From the NCBI GenBank assembly GCA_964350245.1, contig CAYGJC010000001.1, positions 124,001-188,000 of the forward strand: 64,000 bases of DNA, in the 5' to 3' direction. The position numbers were made by a program, and so were the translations under genes. This document shows positions 24,667-33,808 of the stretch, piece by piece (position 1 is the stretch's first letter; every line of letters starts with the position of its first letter). The DNA is from JAJACP01 sp964350245. Lineage in GTDB: Bacteria; Chlamydiota; Chlamydiia; Chlamydiales; JAAKFR01. The notes beneath the pieces are model-generated. The model ran no database searches. It was not told where the DNA came from and saw nothing but the letters and a program-made list of their open reading frames with translations.

Positions 24667-25038
24667 ATGCCAACGATTAACCAGCTGATTCGGAAGGGTC
24701 GCAGTAACAAGATCCGACGAAAAAAATCACCCGCGCTGCAGCGCTGCCCTCATAGACGAGGCGTTTGTCTTCAGGTGAAAACAAAAACACCTAAGAAGCC
24801 AAACTCTGCTCTGCGTAAAGTCGCCTGGGTGAGACTCTCTAATGGGCAAGAAATTATTGCCTATATCGGCGGAGAGGGACATAACCTCCAAGAACACAGC
24901 ATCGTACTTGTACGAGGCGGGCGTGTAAAAGACCTGCCTGGTGTGCGGTACCACATTGTGCGTGGAGCGTTAGACTGTGCGGCTGTAAAAGACCGCAAAC
25001 AGGGAAGATCGCTATACGGAGCCAAACGGCCTAAGTAG
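24667..25038 (+). CDS. rpsL: Small-subunit ribosomal protein uS12
   Basis: 123 residues, normal. MPTINQLIRKGR, RRGVCLQVKTKTPKKPNSALRK in part, and VKDLPGVRYHIVRGALD are the family signatures. The PKKPNSA segment has Lys at the position associated with streptomycin sensitivity in other bacteria. uS12 monitors decoding. First gene of rpsL-rpsG-fusA-rpsJ. Confidence 0.99.
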   Translation: MPTINQLIRKGRSNKIRRKKSPALQRCPHRRGVCLQVKTKTPKKPNSALRKVAWVRLSNGQEIIAYIGGEGHNLQEHSIVLVRGGRVKDLPGVRYHIVRGALDCAAVKDRKQGRSLYGAKRPK

Positions 25039-25043
25039 TAACG

Positions 25044-25128
25044 CTAGGATAACTCCAATAGTTATCCTAGTTCGCAGTCTCTTTTTTTGTTGAAAAAGAG
25101 AGATTGCGCACGGCCCCCTCATTGGGGC
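25044..25128 (+). promoter_or_regulatory. Three consecutive hairpins in the rpsL-rpsG spacer
   Basis: Stem 1: CTAGGATAACT (25044-25054) with its perfect 11-bp inverse at 25060-25070. Stem 2: CGCA and TCTCTTTTT (25073-25086) pair with AAAAAGAGA and TGCG (25093-25108). Stem 3: GCCCC (25113-25117) with GGGGC (25124-25128). The 149-nt spacer is far longer than others in this operon. In E. coli protein S7 represses the str operon by binding the S12-S7 spacer, so a similar control is plausible. Confidence 0.55.
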
Positions 25129-25187
25129 AGGTGAAGAACGCTGTTTTCCAAACCATTTGTATTTTAACTGATTAGAAAAGGTTATTT

Positions 25188-25661
25188 ATGTCTAGAAGAC
25201 ACCGTGCTGAAAAGCGCAAGCCAGAGCCCGATCCCCTTTATGGGAGCGTGATTCTGGAAAAATTTATCAATAAAGTGATGATAGGCGGAAAAAAAGCCAA
25301 GGCACGTCAGATCGTGTACTCGGCTATCCGCGCTTTTGCTGACAAAGTTAAGATTGAAGATCCTCTTGACGCTTTTGAGCAAGCTCTTGAAAATGCTAAG
25401 CCTACCTTAGAGGTGAAATCGCGCCGTATTGGAGGAGCCACCTACCAAGTACCCATTGAAATTGCACCAGATCGACGAACAGCCATGGCGATGCGATGGA
25501 TCATCAACAACTCTCGTTCTAAAGTAGGGAGATCCATGCAAGAGGGACTTGCTCAAGAATTGGCCGACTGCCTCCACAATCAGGGAGCAACGATCAAGAA
25601 AAAAGATGACACACACCGCATGGCTGAAGCGAATAAAGCTTTTGCACACTATAAATGGTAA
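25188..25661 (+). CDS. rpsG: Small-subunit ribosomal protein uS7
   Basis: 157 residues. MSRRHRAEKRKPEPDPLYGS, FINKVMIGGKKAKA and RIGGATYQVPIEI are diagnostic; the C-terminal DTHRMAEANKAFAHYKW matches the conserved end. uS7 nucleates assembly of the 30S head. It follows a long structured spacer after rpsL and precedes fusA by 15 nt. Confidence 0.99.
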   Translation: MSRRHRAEKRKPEPDPLYGSVILEKFINKVMIGGKKAKARQIVYSAIRAFADKVKIEDPLDAFEQALENAKPTLEVKSRRIGGATYQVPIEIAPDRRTAMAMRWIINNSRSKVGRSMQEGLAQELADCLHNQGATIKKKDDTHRMAEANKAFAHYKW

Positions 25662-25676
25662 GGGAGAAATACAGCT

Positions 25677-27764
25677 ATGCCTAGAAAAAAAGAAGATCGC
25701 CTGGACCAAGTCAGAAATGTTGGGATCATGGCGCACATCGACGCCGGAAAAACAACAACGACTGAACGGATTCTTTATTACGCTGGCCGTTCCCACAAAA
25801 TTGGGGAAGTGCATGAAGGGGCCGCCACAATGGACTGGATGGAGCAGGAGCAAGAGCGTGGCATCACCATCACTTCAGCAGCTACAACAGTTTACTGGTC
25901 TGATTCTAAAATCAATATTATTGATACACCTGGCCACGTCGACTTCACTATTGAAGTAGAGCGCTCCTTACGTGTTCTCGATGGTGCTGTTGCTGTCTTT
26001 GATGCCGTTTCGGGAGTGGAGCCTCAGTCTGAAACAGTTTGGCGGCAAGCAGATAAATATCAAGTTCCTCGCATTGCTTTTGTCAATAAGATGGATCGAA
26101 TGGGCGCGGACTTCTTTGAAGCCGTTGAGTCAATGAAAGAAAAGCTCGGCGCCAATGCGATTCCTGTTCAGTGTCCGATTGGTGCGGAGGGTGAGTTTGC
26201 CGGAATGGTCGACCTGATCACAATGAAAGCGTTGATTTTCCAAGACGAGACGCTCGGGGCCAAATGGGACGAAACTGAGATTCCTGATGAACTGAAAGAG
26301 AAATGTGCAGAGATGCGCACCAACCTGCTCGAGGAGCTGGCAACTTTGGATGAGAGTAATGAAGCTTTCATGCAGAAAGTTCTTGAAGATCCCGATAGTC
26401 TCACAGCTGATGAAATTCATGCTGCAGTTCGAAAGGGTGTTGTAGAGAACCGCTTTAATCCTGTTTTATGCGGTTCTGCCTTCAAAAACAAAGGTGTGCA
26501 ACAATTGCTGGATGCGATTGTCCGTTGGATGCCCTCTCCACTTGACCGTGGCGCTGTAGAAGGGGTGAATCTCAACACCGAAGAGGCCATGTCCATTCCT
26601 CCGGATGACGAAGCGCCATTAGCATCACTTGCTTTTAAAATCATGACAGACCCTTACGTTGGGCGTATCACATTTGTGCGTATTTATGCCGGTACAATGA
26701 AAAAGGGAATGACACTGGTTAATACAACAAAAGGGAAAAAAGAACGTGTATCCCGTCTTCTGCAAATGCACGCCAACGATCGAACCGATTGTGATGAGTT
26801 TTTCACAGGCGATATCGCAGCATGTATTGGTCTCAAACAGACCACAACAGGTGACACACTCTGTGCCGAAGGAAGTGAGCTCATTTTAGAAAAAATGGAG
26901 TTCCCAGAACCTGTTATTGATATGGCTATTGAGCCTAAGTCTAAAGCCGATCGGGAGAAACTCGCTAATGCGTTAGGTGCTCTTTCCGAAGAGGATCCAA
27001 CATTCCGAGTCAGCTCAAACGAAGAGACAGGTCAGACAATCATTTCAGGGATGGGAGAGCTTCATCTGGACATTTTACGCGATCGGATGATTCGTGAGTT
27101 TAAAGTGGAAGCGAATGTAGGTGAGCCCCAAGTTTCCTATAAGGAGACCATCACCGTACCCAGCAAGACGGAGACCAAATTCGTCAAGCAGTCAGGTGGA
27201 CGTGGGCAGTATGCACACGTTTGTCTCGATATTGAGCCTAACGAGCCTGGAAAAGGCACAGAGATTGTCAGCAAAATTGTTGGAGGTGTGATTCCTAAAG
27301 AATACATCCCCGCTGTGATCAAAGGGATCGAAGAGGGACTGACAACAGGAGTTCTTGCGGGCTACAATCTTGTCGATGTTAAAGTCTTTATCGTTTTTGG
27401 TTCGTACCATGATGTCGACTCCAATGAGATGGCCTTTAAGATCTGCGGATCGATGGCAATCAAAGATGCGTGTAAGAAGGCGCAGCCGGTTATTTTAGAA
27501 CCGATCATGAAAGTCGATGTGACAACTCCTGAAGCTAGCTTGGGTGATGTTATCGGCGATTTGAACCGCCGTCGCGGGAAAATTCTTGGGCAAGAAGCGC
27601 AGAAAGTCATGGTCAAAATCAACGCTGAGGTTCCCTTAAGCGAGATGTTTGGCTACACAACTTCGCTCCGTTCCTTGAGTTCGGGTCGTGCGACTTCCAC
27701 AATGGAACCTGCGTACTTTGCAAAGGTTCCCAAAGCAATCCAAGATAAAATAGTCAATAAATAG
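25677..27764 (+). CDS. fusA: Elongation factor G
   Basis: 695 residues, full length. GTPase motifs: G1 AHIDAGKTTTTE, effector ERGITITSAATT, G3 DTPGHVDF, G4 NKMD. Domains II-V follow, with SGMGELHLDIL and the domain IV tip region. It catalyses ribosomal translocation and, with RRF, ribosome recycling. Placed in the usual str-operon order between rpsG and rpsJ. Confidence 0.99.
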   Translation: MPRKKEDRLDQVRNVGIMAHIDAGKTTTTERILYYAGRSHKIGEVHEGAATMDWMEQEQERGITITSAATTVYWSDSKINIIDTPGHVDFTIEVERSLRVLDGAVAVFDAVSGVEPQSETVWRQADKYQVPRIAFVNKMDRMGADFFEAVESMKEKLGANAIPVQCPIGAEGEFAGMVDLITMKALIFQDETLGAKWDETEIPDELKEKCAEMRTNLLEELATLDESNEAFMQKVLEDPDSLTADEIHAAVRKGVVENRFNPVLCGSAFKNKGVQQLLDAIVRWMPSPLDRGAVEGVNLNTEEAMSIPPDDEAPLASLAFKIMTDPYVGRITFVRIYAGTMKKGMTLVNTTKGKKERVSRLLQMHANDRTDCDEFFTGDIAACIGLKQTTTGDTLCAEGSELILEKMEFPEPVIDMAIEPKSKADREKLANALGALSEEDPTFRVSSNEETGQTIISGMGELHLDILRDRMIREFKVEANVGEPQVSYKETITVPSKTETKFVKQSGGRGQYAHVCLDIEPNEPGKGTEIVSKIVGGVIPKEYIPAVIKGIEEGLTTGVLAGYNLVDVKVFIVFGSYHDVDSNEMAFKICGSMAIKDACKKAQPVILEPIMKVDVTTPEASLGDVIGDLNRRRGKILGQEAQKVMVKINAEVPLSEMFGYTTSLRSLSSGRATSTMEPAYFAKVPKAIQDKIVNK

Positions 27765-27771
27765 GACACAT

Positions 27772-28092
27772 ATGGCTAAACAAGAAAAACAAAAAATTCG
27801 CATCCGGATCAAAGGGTTTGATCAACGTCAGCTCGATCGTTCAACAGCTGATATCGTTGAGACCGCGAAAAGAACAGGTGCGCGTGTTGTTGGTCCTATT
27901 CCCCTGCCAACAAAACGTGAGATCTACACTGTTTTACGCTCTCCCCACGTAGACCGTAAATCGCGAGAACAGTTTGAAATCCGTACACACAAGCGGTTGA
28001 TTGATATCCTCGATCCAACAGGGAAAACAATTGACGCGCTAAAAACCCTCTCATTGCCGGCTGGTGTCGACATTAAAATCAAAGCAGCTTGA
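27772..28092 (+). CDS. rpsJ: Small-subunit ribosomal protein uS10
   Basis: 106 residues. KIRIRIKGFDQRQLDRS, GPIPLPTKREIYTVLRSPHV in pieces and the C-terminal LPAGVDIKIKA identify uS10 (NusE). It lies 7 nt after fusA rather than heading an S10 operon, the arrangement also seen in Chlamydia and a few other phyla. The reductase gene downstream starts inside its final 29 nt. Confidence 0.99.
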   Translation: MAKQEKQKIRIRIKGFDQRQLDRSTADIVETAKRTGARVVGPIPLPTKREIYTVLRSPHVDRKSREQFEIRTHKRLIDILDPTGKTIDALKTLSLPAGVDIKIKAA

Positions 28093-29062
28093 TCAGGCTT
28101 TTTTTGCCTGTATCAAAGAGAGAGTTCGACTCAATCCCGGATCGGAAAAGGAGACATATCATGTCGTACTTGACCTAAAGGGCTCCGGGATTGAGTATTC
28201 GGTTGGTGATTGTGTGGGAATCTATCCCGAAAACGACCCCACTTATGTCAGTACGCTGGTTCAAAAGCTCAAAGCCCCTTCTGTTCATGACTTTTTACTT
28301 AAAAAAGCTAACCTTCATCGTATACCCAAAAAACTGCTTGGGGAACATCCTGACTTAGTGACGCTACTCAACTATCAAACAGTTGAACCAGAAAAACTCT
28401 GTGAAAGCCTTCTCCCTCTTCTTCCTCGCTTTTATTCGATTGCTTCTTCTCAGAAGCTTGTCGGAGATGAGGTGCACTTAACTGTGGCTCTCACTAAAAA
28501 TGACCCGGGCGCTCCTATAGCCTACGGAACCTGCTCGGACTTTATCTGTAGAAGGGCCCCCCTTTTTAAACCAGTTGTCCCTCTTTTTCTACAACCCTCA
28601 CGCCATTTTTTCTTGCCTCCAGAATCCAAAGAACATCCCATTATAATGGTTGGGCCAGGAACAGGAATTGCTCCCTTTCGCGGCTTTATGCAAGAGAGAG
28701 TGCACTCAAGAAACTGGCTCTTTTTTGGCGAGAGATATGAAAAAAAAGATTACTACTATCAATCCTTTTGGCAAGCACTTGTAGAAAAAAAATCCCTTAA
28801 AATCGATTGTGCTTTCTCCCGGGATCAAACAGAAAAGGTCTATGTCCAACATAAGATGTATGAGCATAGGGAGGAGGTATGGAGATGGCTCCAGGAGGGT
28901 GCCTATCTCTTCGTCTGTGGGGATGCCTCTAAAATGGCTAAGGATGTTGACAAAACGCTCCATCAAATCGTTGAAGTGGAGGGGAAACTCTCTCCAATAG
29001 ATGCAAAATCTTATATTAAAAATTTAAAGAAAACACTTCGTTATCAACGAGACGTCTACTAA
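28064..29062 (+). CDS. CysJ-like FAD/NADPH reductase without flavodoxin domain
   Basis: 332 residues with a GTG start inside rpsJ. FAD-binding PRFYSIASS near 125 and the NADPH-binding VGPGTGIAPFRGFMQER near 198 with LFFGERYEKKDYYY and YLFVCGDASKMAKDV identify the ferredoxin-reductase-like half of sulfite reductase/cytochrome P450 reductase. The flavodoxin (FMN) domain is missing, and no sulfite reductase haemoprotein gene is nearby, so the electron acceptor is unknown. Chlamydia has the same short form next to rpsJ. Confidence 0.88.
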   Translation: MSTLKSKQLDQAFFACIKERVRLNPGSEKETYHVVLDLKGSGIEYSVGDCVGIYPENDPTYVSTLVQKLKAPSVHDFLLKKANLHRIPKKLLGEHPDLVTLLNYQTVEPEKLCESLLPLLPRFYSIASSQKLVGDEVHLTVALTKNDPGAPIAYGTCSDFICRRAPLFKPVVPLFLQPSRHFFLPPESKEHPIIMVGPGTGIAPFRGFMQERVHSRNWLFFGERYEKKDYYYQSFWQALVEKKSLKIDCAFSRDQTEKVYVQHKMYEHREEVWRWLQEGAYLFVCGDASKMAKDVDKTLHQIVEVEGKLSPIDAKSYIKNLKKTLRYQRDVY

Positions 29063-29081
29063 CTCCTCTAGGCCTCTTTAA

Positions 29082-29111
29082 TTGATTTTAATATTTTTCC
29101 TGTGGTAAAAT
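29082..29111 (+). promoter_or_regulatory. Predicted promoter of brnQ
   Basis: TTGATT (29082-29087), 18 nt, TAAAAT (29106-29111); the brnQ ATG follows 30 nt later with TAGGAG as the ribosome-binding site. Confidence 0.6.
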
Positions 29112-29141
29112 TTGCCAACCCTCTAAATAGGAGCGTTTAAA

Positions 29142-30311
29142 ATGAAGCTACATAAAACCGGTGTTCTTGCAGCCGGCCTCGCCTTGTTTTCCATGTTTTT
29201 TGGTGCTGGTGATCTTATATGGCCTCTCATTTTAGGCGGCAATGCAGGTGATAAAACCCTATTTGCCACAATTGGATTACTCATCACCGGAGTGAGTCTC
29301 CCTTTGTTAGGCTTAATGGCTATGATGCTCTTCCAGGGTGATTGTCGCTCTTTTTTTGGGCAGGCGGGACGTATTCCGGGTATTCTTCTTCTCTTTATCA
29401 TCCAGGCTATTTTAGGCCCCTTTGGATCCACTCCCCGCTTATTTACACTCGCTCATGCTACTTTACGCCCCTACCTTCCGGAGTTTGTTAATCTTCCTCT
29501 CTTTTGTATCTTGTCTATTTTTATCGTTTTTCTCTTTACTATTCGTAGACAGCGTGTTGTGGATATCCTAGGACTATTTTTAACTCCAATTCTGCTCTTT
29601 TCATTAGGATTGATTATCTTTATTGGTATGCGCAACCACCCAACTCCGGAAGCAGTTGCATTGGGAAGAGGGGACACATTTTTCCAAGGTCTCACTGTTG
29701 GCTACCACACTCTTGACCTAATCGCCTCATTTATTTTTGCTCCCCTTGTCCTCTCTTATTTTCGCCACGATGAAGGAAGTGCCGATTATCCAGAAGGGCG
29801 GAGACACGTGTTCAAGAAGATGATAAAATCATGTGCACTTGCAGGCCTTCTACTCATGGCTATGTTTGTAGGCCTCACCTTCATCGCCTCCTATTATCAG
29901 TCTGTTCTTCCACCGCACGCTCCAGAAGAGCGCCTCGCTGTATTATCTATGTATCTACTCGGTTCAAAAGGAGCCTTTTTTTCCTGCCTTGCCGTCTCGC
30001 TCTCTTGTTTGACAACAGCAATTCCCATTTCATTAATCTCCTCAGAGTATATCCACAGCCACTTTTTAAAGGGCAAAGGAAGCCTTACCACCCCTCTTTT
30101 GATCTCATTGGGCCTTTCTGCTATTGTCGCGAATCTTGGTTTTATGGGAATTGCCGCTATGCTTGAGCCTGTGTTGCAAATTATTTGTCCGGGTTTAATT
30201 ATTTTGTGTATCTTCAATATCTTACACAAACTCTATGAGATGCGCATGAGACGCGCCCCTGTTTTTGCTGCATTTGCTCTTTCCATCCTTAGCTATTTCA
30301 TCCAAGTGTAA
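29142..30311 (+). CDS. brnQ: Branched-chain amino acid transporter (LIVCS family)
   Basis: 389 residues with about twelve membrane segments. The N-terminal segment AAGLALFSMFFGAGDLIWPLILG in pieces, with FFGAGDLIWP, is the BrnQ signature. The protein imports Leu, Ile and Val with Na+ or H+. For a host-dependent bacterium it would take up amino acids that it cannot synthesise. It is monocistronic with its own promoter. Confidence 0.93.
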   Translation: MKLHKTGVLAAGLALFSMFFGAGDLIWPLILGGNAGDKTLFATIGLLITGVSLPLLGLMAMMLFQGDCRSFFGQAGRIPGILLLFIIQAILGPFGSTPRLFTLAHATLRPYLPEFVNLPLFCILSIFIVFLFTIRRQRVVDILGLFLTPILLFSLGLIIFIGMRNHPTPEAVALGRGDTFFQGLTVGYHTLDLIASFIFAPLVLSYFRHDEGSADYPEGRRHVFKKMIKSCALAGLLLMAMFVGLTFIASYYQSVLPPHAPEERLAVLSMYLLGSKGAFFSCLAVSLSCLTTAIPISLISSEYIHSHFLKGKGSLTTPLLISLGLSAIVANLGFMGIAAMLEPVLQIICPGLIILCIFNILHKLYEMRMRRAPVFAAFALSILSYFIQV

Positions 30312-30319
30312 TTCTTCTC

Positions 30320-30348
30320 TTGACATAACTGCTAAATTTTAAGATAGT
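30320..30348 (+). promoter_or_regulatory. Predicted promoter of the MOMP-like gene
   Basis: A perfect TTGACA (30320-30325) lies 17 nt before GATAGT (30343-30348), a weaker -10. The MOMP-like ATG follows after a strong GGAGG site. Confidence 0.5.
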
Positions 30349-30377
30349 AACCCTAAATTTTATCTTGGAGGTTACAC

Positions 30378-31232
30378 ATGAAGAAATGTCTTCTTGGACT
30401 GCTACTTTTATGCAGCCCATTGGTTGCGCTACCTATTGGAAACCCAATGGATGCGAGTTTGTACTCAAACGGTCTTTTTTGTGGAGACTGCTATGAGGAG
30501 AATTGTTGCGATCCATGCGATCCGTGTTTTAATTGGTGTGATGCATGGAATTTTCGCATCGGCTTTTACGGTGACTACGTATTCAACCGACACATGGAGC
30601 TAAAAAACCGCGACAAAGCTAAAATTGACGATTTTGAGCTCTTCACAAATGCCTTTTATCTCGCTTTAAACATCTGTGATCGACTTGATGTCTTTACGAC
30701 GTTAGGTGCAACAAGCCTGAATCTTACCTCAAACCCAGGTGTGTGGAACAATGCGATTCGTACAGCTCTTTTTGAGCTGCAAACCGAAACCGATTTTTCT
30801 TGGAGTATTGGCGGCCGTCTAACTTTGTGGAGTTGTGACTGCTTCTTTTTCGGACTTGAAGGTCAGTATTTCCATACAAAGCCTAATCTTCACTATGCAG
30901 TTGCCAGTAACAACGTTCTTGCTTACCCTACCAACGTCAGTTTGAAATACTCTGAGTGGCAGGTCGGTCTAGGCGTTTCCTATCTTGTAAGAGTTGGTTG
31001 TTCCGGTGTTTCTGCAATTCCTTACTTAGGTGTTAAATGGGCCGGATGTCGTGGAGACTTCAATGATGCATTGATCTCAACAGATATCATGATGTTTGAT
31101 ATTCGGAACAGTAAACTCTGGGGTTACGGAGTTGGGATGACCGTTCTTTTCTGTGACGCTTTAAGTGTTACAGTAGAAGGTCGTTATGCGGATGAAAAGG
31201 CTGTCTATGTCAATGGCCAGTTCCGCTTCTAA
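30378..31232 (+). CDS. MOMP-like outer-membrane protein, cysteine-rich
   Basis: 284 residues. Signal peptide MKKCLLGLLLLCSPLVA, then LPIGNPMDASLYSNGLFC and a Cys-rich segment (CDPCDPCFNWCDAW) absent from the paralogue at 10822-11607, then WNFRIGFYGDYVFNR shared with it. The rest alternates as beta-strands and ends in QFRF, an outer-membrane barrel signature. Extra cysteines suggest disulfide cross-linking in the elementary-body envelope with OmcA/OmcB, whose genes follow 0.8 kb downstream. It has its own promoter and a strong terminator. Confidence 0.85.
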   Translation: MKKCLLGLLLLCSPLVALPIGNPMDASLYSNGLFCGDCYEENCCDPCDPCFNWCDAWNFRIGFYGDYVFNRHMELKNRDKAKIDDFELFTNAFYLALNICDRLDVFTTLGATSLNLTSNPGVWNNAIRTALFELQTETDFSWSIGGRLTLWSCDCFFFGLEGQYFHTKPNLHYAVASNNVLAYPTNVSLKYSEWQVGLGVSYLVRVGCSGVSAIPYLGVKWAGCRGDFNDALISTDIMMFDIRNSKLWGYGVGMTVLFCDALSVTVEGRYADEKAVYVNGQFRF

Positions 31233-31263
31233 TTCGTTAGATCACTATAGTTCGTAAGGGTTG

Positions 31264-31300
31264 GCCCTCTGTCTGGACAAGACAGAGGGCTTTTATTTTT
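31264..31300 (+). terminator. Rho-independent terminator of the MOMP-like gene
   Basis: GCCCTCTGTC (31264-31273) and its perfect inverse (31281-31290) form a 10-bp GC-rich stem with a 7-nt loop, followed by TTTTATTTTTT. Confidence 0.93.
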
Positions 31301-31326
31301 TGAGATAATCTGGTACCTTCTTTTCC

Positions 31327-31806
31327 ATGATACGCAGTGGAATTGGACAAGATAGCCATCGCTTCCTTCCTAAAGATTCGGTCAAACCGTGCGTCCTAGG
31401 AGGGTTGATTTTTGAGGAGGCGCCCGGGTTTCAAGCTAACTCTGATGGAGATGTCGTTCTTCACGCAATTTGTAACGCCATCTCCTCGGTGACAGGAGAG
31501 ATCATCCTGGGCCTACGCGCTGATGAACTCTTAGAAAAAGAAGGCATTACTGACAGCTCTGTCTACTTAAAAGAAGCCCTTAAAACATTAGGCAGACAAA
31601 CAATCACTCATGTGGCTCTTACAATTGAGGCCGCCAGACCCAAGTTTTTAAAACGCATTCCTGAAATGCGTCAAAATATTGCGCACCTCATGGATCTTGA
31701 AGTTTCTCAAGTGGGCATCACAGCGACAACGGGTGAGGGACTCACCGACTTTGGGTGTGGAGAGGGCGTTCAATGCTTCTGCATCCTCACCACCTCCGAA
31801 ACCTAA
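31327..31806 (+). CDS. ispF: 2-C-methyl-D-erythritol 2,4-cyclodiphosphate synthase
   Basis: 159 residues, normal. GIGQDSHRF supplies the metal-binding Asp and His, GDVVLHAICNAI the second His, and ARPKFLKRIPEMRQNI and TATTGEGLTDFG the substrate loops. It makes the cyclic diphosphate of the MEP isoprenoid pathway, feeding undecaprenyl synthesis by UppS, also in this window. In Chlamydia ispF likewise lies close to the CysJ-like gene. Confidence 0.96.
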   Translation: MIRSGIGQDSHRFLPKDSVKPCVLGGLIFEEAPGFQANSDGDVVLHAICNAISSVTGEIILGLRADELLEKEGITDSSVYLKEALKTLGRQTITHVALTIEAARPKFLKRIPEMRQNIAHLMDLEVSQVGITATTGEGLTDFGCGEGVQCFCILTTSET

Positions 31807-31891
31807 GAACCCAAAATCAGGTTACCCGCTACTTTGCTAAAAGAATACTCTCTCGATTGAAAATCGACACGATTAGGTGCATCCCAAAGAA

Positions 31892-31993
31892 CTTTTTGGA
31901 ATTTTTGCTTCAGTAGGTTGATCTCGAGCGATGACAGTACACCCGGTACGGCGAGCGAGAGATCAGCCGAGTGAAGTAAAAAGAATCAAAAAG
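31892..31993. repeat. Long palindromic repeat, copy B
   Basis: A 102-nt imperfect palindrome between ispF and omcB. Outer arms CTTTTTGGAATTTTTGCTTC and its partial inverse ending at 31993; inner arms GATCTCGAGCGATGACAGTAC split around ACCC with GGTACGGCGAGCGAGAGATC. The inner GATCT...GTAC-loop-GTACGGC...GAGATC pattern is shared with copy A at 17221-17328. The rest of the spacer 31807-32071 holds the omcB terminator only. Confidence 0.55.
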
Positions 31994-32009
31994 ATAACCA
32001 AAAGCTTTG

Positions 32010-32046
32010 CTAAATAAGAAAAGCCGCTGGGCGAACCCAGCGGCTT
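32010..32046 (-). terminator. Rho-independent terminator of omcB
   Basis: On the minus strand AAGCCGCTGGG, loop TTCG, then the perfect 11-bp inverse, followed by TTTTCTTATTT. A UUCG loop on a GC-rich stem is very stable. Confidence 0.93.
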
Positions 32047-32071
32047 CTTATAAGAACACTCCTATCTACGC

Positions 32072-33808
32072 TTAGTAGACGTGAGTCGCCTCAGTATCGG
32101 TTACTGGTGTACCCAGACCGTCAGAGGACAGAGTTGCCTCAGCACGTGCATCACCTACTGAAACCGCTTTTACGCGGACACAGTATTCCATGCATTGCTT
32201 AGGATCAAGCTTTTCAATCGGCTCGAATGTAACCGTTTGACCTGAAACAGTACCTTTTGTAGGACCGTTTGCAGACTCAGGTTTCAACTCATCTGTGAAA
32301 CGAATGACCAATCTCACATTTGTATCTTCAGCACTACCACGGTTTGAAACACAAACTTTGTAGACTGTTGAACTATCCCCATCGATACAGATAGGATCTT
32401 GAGTATCTACCATACACATGTGTGTAGCTGGAACACCTTTCCAACAGGTTGTGGCTTCTGCGCACGATACGCACTGACCACAATCAGAGTTTGTAGAAAC
32501 CGTTACTTTATTGGTTAAGCAACCAGTAACTTGAGACTGAAGAGAAACAGAGAATGTTTTGGTCTCACCAGGACAGAACTCTGGAATGCACCAGATTGCT
32601 CTGTTACAGCAAATCTCTGCGCCAGGCGCATCAACAACTGTAGTTCCTGCAGGAGAAACATCATCCACGATCACATCTCTTAGGACTAGGTCACCTGGGT
32701 TGGTAACTGTGATTGTGTAGTCCACTCTCTTACAAATGTAGGCCCAGTCTGGTCCAGTTTTAGTCACCTGAACACAAGGCTCGTTAATCAGTGTAGTCGC
32801 TTCAGCAGAACATCTAGGACCGCCGCAGTAACTCACTGTTGCCACATTCGTTACACACCCACGCTTTGTTGCACAGAAGTCGACGCAAAAACGTCGGCTA
32901 TCTCCAGAGCAAAGATCGCCTAACTCATATGTCAAGCAGTTCAAACCACTTGAATGAGAAAGACCGTCTGGTACTGCATCTTGAACAACAACATCATAGG
33001 CTGTTGCTGAGCCTGAGTTGCACACCTCAATCGTATAAGATACGGGGCAATACAAGCAGGCACATTCAGGACCGTACTTTTTGATACATACAACGGGCTG
33101 ACCACAGTTTGTGTAAGCACAAAGCTGGGGGCAAGCACAGACTGTTGCAGCAGCTAAGCAGCAACCTTCTTTCATTGGACGTACCCAGACCGTAATGTTC
33201 TGAGTTTCGCCACACTTCATGTGTGGAAATTCCCAGCGGAGTGAGTTGTTCTTATCAACTTGTGCTGGAGGATCACTCTTGATAAACTCAGAGTCGCAAG
33301 GCAACGTTTGGTTTACAACGACATCGGCACACGTCTTTTGAGCTGTAATACAGATCTCAACAGGGTATGGGGATCCGACAGTTGCAAACTCTGGCGCGCG
33401 CTGACATAGATCAACAACACAATCATCACAGGTTTGGTAAGATCTCATGTTTCCAAAGCAACGCTCCTCAGGGAACGGCTGATCACACTGCCCACTACCA
33501 CATGGGTAGAAGCTAGGATCACATGGAAAATATTGATTCTTATCTGTTCGGCAAGGCTCTTCACAAGGGCCAAGGGCACTTTGTGTTAAGCCACAGGGTT
33601 CGCACTTAGGCGATGGTGGGCAAGGGTCGCATCGTGGTGGACACGGGTCACAACGTGGTGGGCATGGTGAACACGGGTCGCACTTAGGTGGACATTTTAC
33701 TTCGCAAGGCGAACTGAAACAATCGCACCAATTACGATTACAACTTGCCAAGCAAAACACGCTCATTATAAAAAGAGCGGCTACAGCAGTTCGCAAGGGT
33801 TGAATCAT
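32072..33808 (-). CDS. omcB: Large cysteine-rich outer-envelope protein OmcB
   Basis: 578 residues, very Cys-rich. Repeated DUF11-type segments (for example CVTNVATVSYCGG, ITVTNPGDLVLRDVIVDD) match OmcB, the disulfide-linked protein that stabilises the infectious chlamydial particle. Unlike Chlamydia OmcB, the N-terminus has a lipoprotein-like signal (MSVFCLASC) and a CPPKCDPC-type repeat region up to about residue 75, very similar to the small OmcA-like protein next door. Its ATG overlaps the stop of a 44-codon ORF (ATGA). Expression late in development is known for Chlamydia and likely here. Confidence 0.95.
   Translation of the reverse strand: MIQPLRTAVAALFIMSVFCLASCNRNWCDCFSSPCEVKCPPKCDPCSPCPPRCDPCPPRCDPCPPSPKCEPCGLTQSALGPCEEPCRTDKNQYFPCDPSFYPCGSGQCDQPFPEERCFGNMRSYQTCDDCVVDLCQRAPEFATVGSPYPVEICITAQKTCADVVVNQTLPCDSEFIKSDPPAQVDKNNSLRWEFPHMKCGETQNITVWVRPMKEGCCLAAATVCACPQLCAYTNCGQPVVCIKKYGPECACLYCPVSYTIEVCNSGSATAYDVVVQDAVPDGLSHSSGLNCLTYELGDLCSGDSRRFCVDFCATKRGCVTNVATVSYCGGPRCSAEATTLINEPCVQVTKTGPDWAYICKRVDYTITVTNPGDLVLRDVIVDDVSPAGTTVVDAPGAEICCNRAIWCIPEFCPGETKTFSVSLQSQVTGCLTNKVTVSTNSDCGQCVSCAEATTCWKGVPATHMCMVDTQDPICIDGDSSTVYKVCVSNRGSAEDTNVRLVIRFTDELKPESANGPTKGTVSGQTVTFEPIEKLDPKQCMEYCVRVKAVSVGDARAEATLSSDGLGTPVTDTEATHVY

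Noticed and set aside
32839..33084. Plus-strand frame antisense to omcB
   Set aside because: Codon pattern is that of the omcB complement; no start signals.
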